DNA from: Aquibium sp. A9E412
GTDB lineage: Bacteria > Pseudomonadota > Alphaproteobacteria > Rhizobiales > Rhizobiaceae
Assembly: GCF_030398335.1 (NCBI RefSeq)
Contig: NZ_JAOAOP010000016.1
Coordinates: forward strand, 1 to 64,000
Reading direction: 5' to 3'
Length of the DNA stretch: 64,000 nt
Shown: piece after piece, positions 63,950 through 64,000 of the stretch
How the letters are laid out: each line of letters starts with the position of its first letter
Numbering within the stretch: position 1 is the first letter of the stretch
The notes under the pieces: model-generated
The model's input: the letters and a program-made list of their open reading frames with translations, nothing else
What the model was told of the DNA's origin: nothing
Databases searched by the model: none
Translations under genes and position numbers: made by a program

Positions 63950-64000
63950 TCGCCGACGCGTCCGCCGGGGCAGCGGTTCGGGTCCCCCCACCGCCGCCCC

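Overview
The window is very GC-rich, dense, mostly single-copy chromosomal DNA from an alphaproteobacterium. It is almost certainly Hyphomicrobiales (Rhizobiales), with a Phyllobacteriaceae/Aurantimonadaceae-like flavour. The evidence is gene order: the DUF4170-acyltransferase-waaA-lpxK block, the HAD(TIGR01459)-ribF-mipA-ileS block, hisS-hisZ-hisG, def-fmt-truA, dapD-dapE, and rhizobial-style hairpin repeats between genes. I see no rRNA, tRNA, IS element, prophage or CRISPR array, and no gene-free stretch above about 270 bases.

Layout. 1-1.1 kb: a TRAP solute-binding protein whose membrane partners would lie beyond the left edge. 1.2-10.6 kb: a tyrosine/homogentisate catabolic region with an Lrp/AsnC regulator divergent from hpd, a flavin monooxygenase plus DUF2783 partner, an inserted VapBC-type toxin-antitoxin pair, then the hmgA-fahA-reductase-MBL-membrane protein operon divergent from a MarR regulator. 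10.6-10.8 kb: a decayed EAL-domain fragment. 10.8-16.4 kb: amino acid degradation and uptake (kbl-tdh, an ABC permease and binding protein, glutaryl-CoA dehydrogenase). 16.7-19.4 kb: a GGDEF-EAL protein and an LprI-like protein. 19.6-27.4 kb: mutL, DUF2093, the lipid A/Kdo block, cysQ and pmbA. 27.6-33.4 kb: a K+/H+ antiporter, a patatin, rsmD, a pseudouridine synthase with a long repetitive tail, and tadA. 33.6-40.6 kb: a lipoprotein, ileS, mipA, ribF and a HAD protein. 40.7-44.0 kb: a degenerate EAL protein and a TadG/VWA protein. 44.2-47.8 kb: hisS-hisZ-hisG. 47.9-56.1 kb: rmuC, def-fmt-GNAT-truA, the lysine/DAP genes dapE and dapD, and a LOG-family protein. 56.2-61.8 kb: two small charged proteins, a nucleotidase, a diguanylate cyclase, an EamA transporter, argB and an amidase. 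62-63.9 kb: an ECF sigma factor, its RskA-type anti-sigma factor and a secreted fasciclin protein.

How the genes work together. hpd, hmgA and fahA take 4-hydroxyphenylpyruvate through homogentisate to fumarate and acetoacetate; maleylacetoacetate isomerase is not in the window. kbl and tdh turn threonine into glycine and acetyl-CoA. lpxK, waaA and the DUF374 acyltransferase serve lipid A/Kdo assembly. HisZ and the short HisG together form ATP phosphoribosyltransferase. Four loci concern cyclic-di-GMP: one GGDEF-EAL protein, one GGDEF protein, one catalytically eroded EAL protein and one EAL remnant.

Most unusual observations: (i) a sharply bounded stretch of about 400 bases of lower GC and foreign codon use inside hisS, in frame, consistent with replacement by homologous recombination; (ii) six copies of a bipartite two-hairpin repeat, several touching stop codons; (iii) a nested symmetric operator candidate between the Lrp-type gene and hpd; (iv) an ECF sigma/anti-sigma/fasciclin trio that parallels mycobacterial SigK-RskA-MPT70/83, with a candidate ECF promoter; (v) an MBL-fold protein in the homogentisate operon whose metal motif has lost two ligands.
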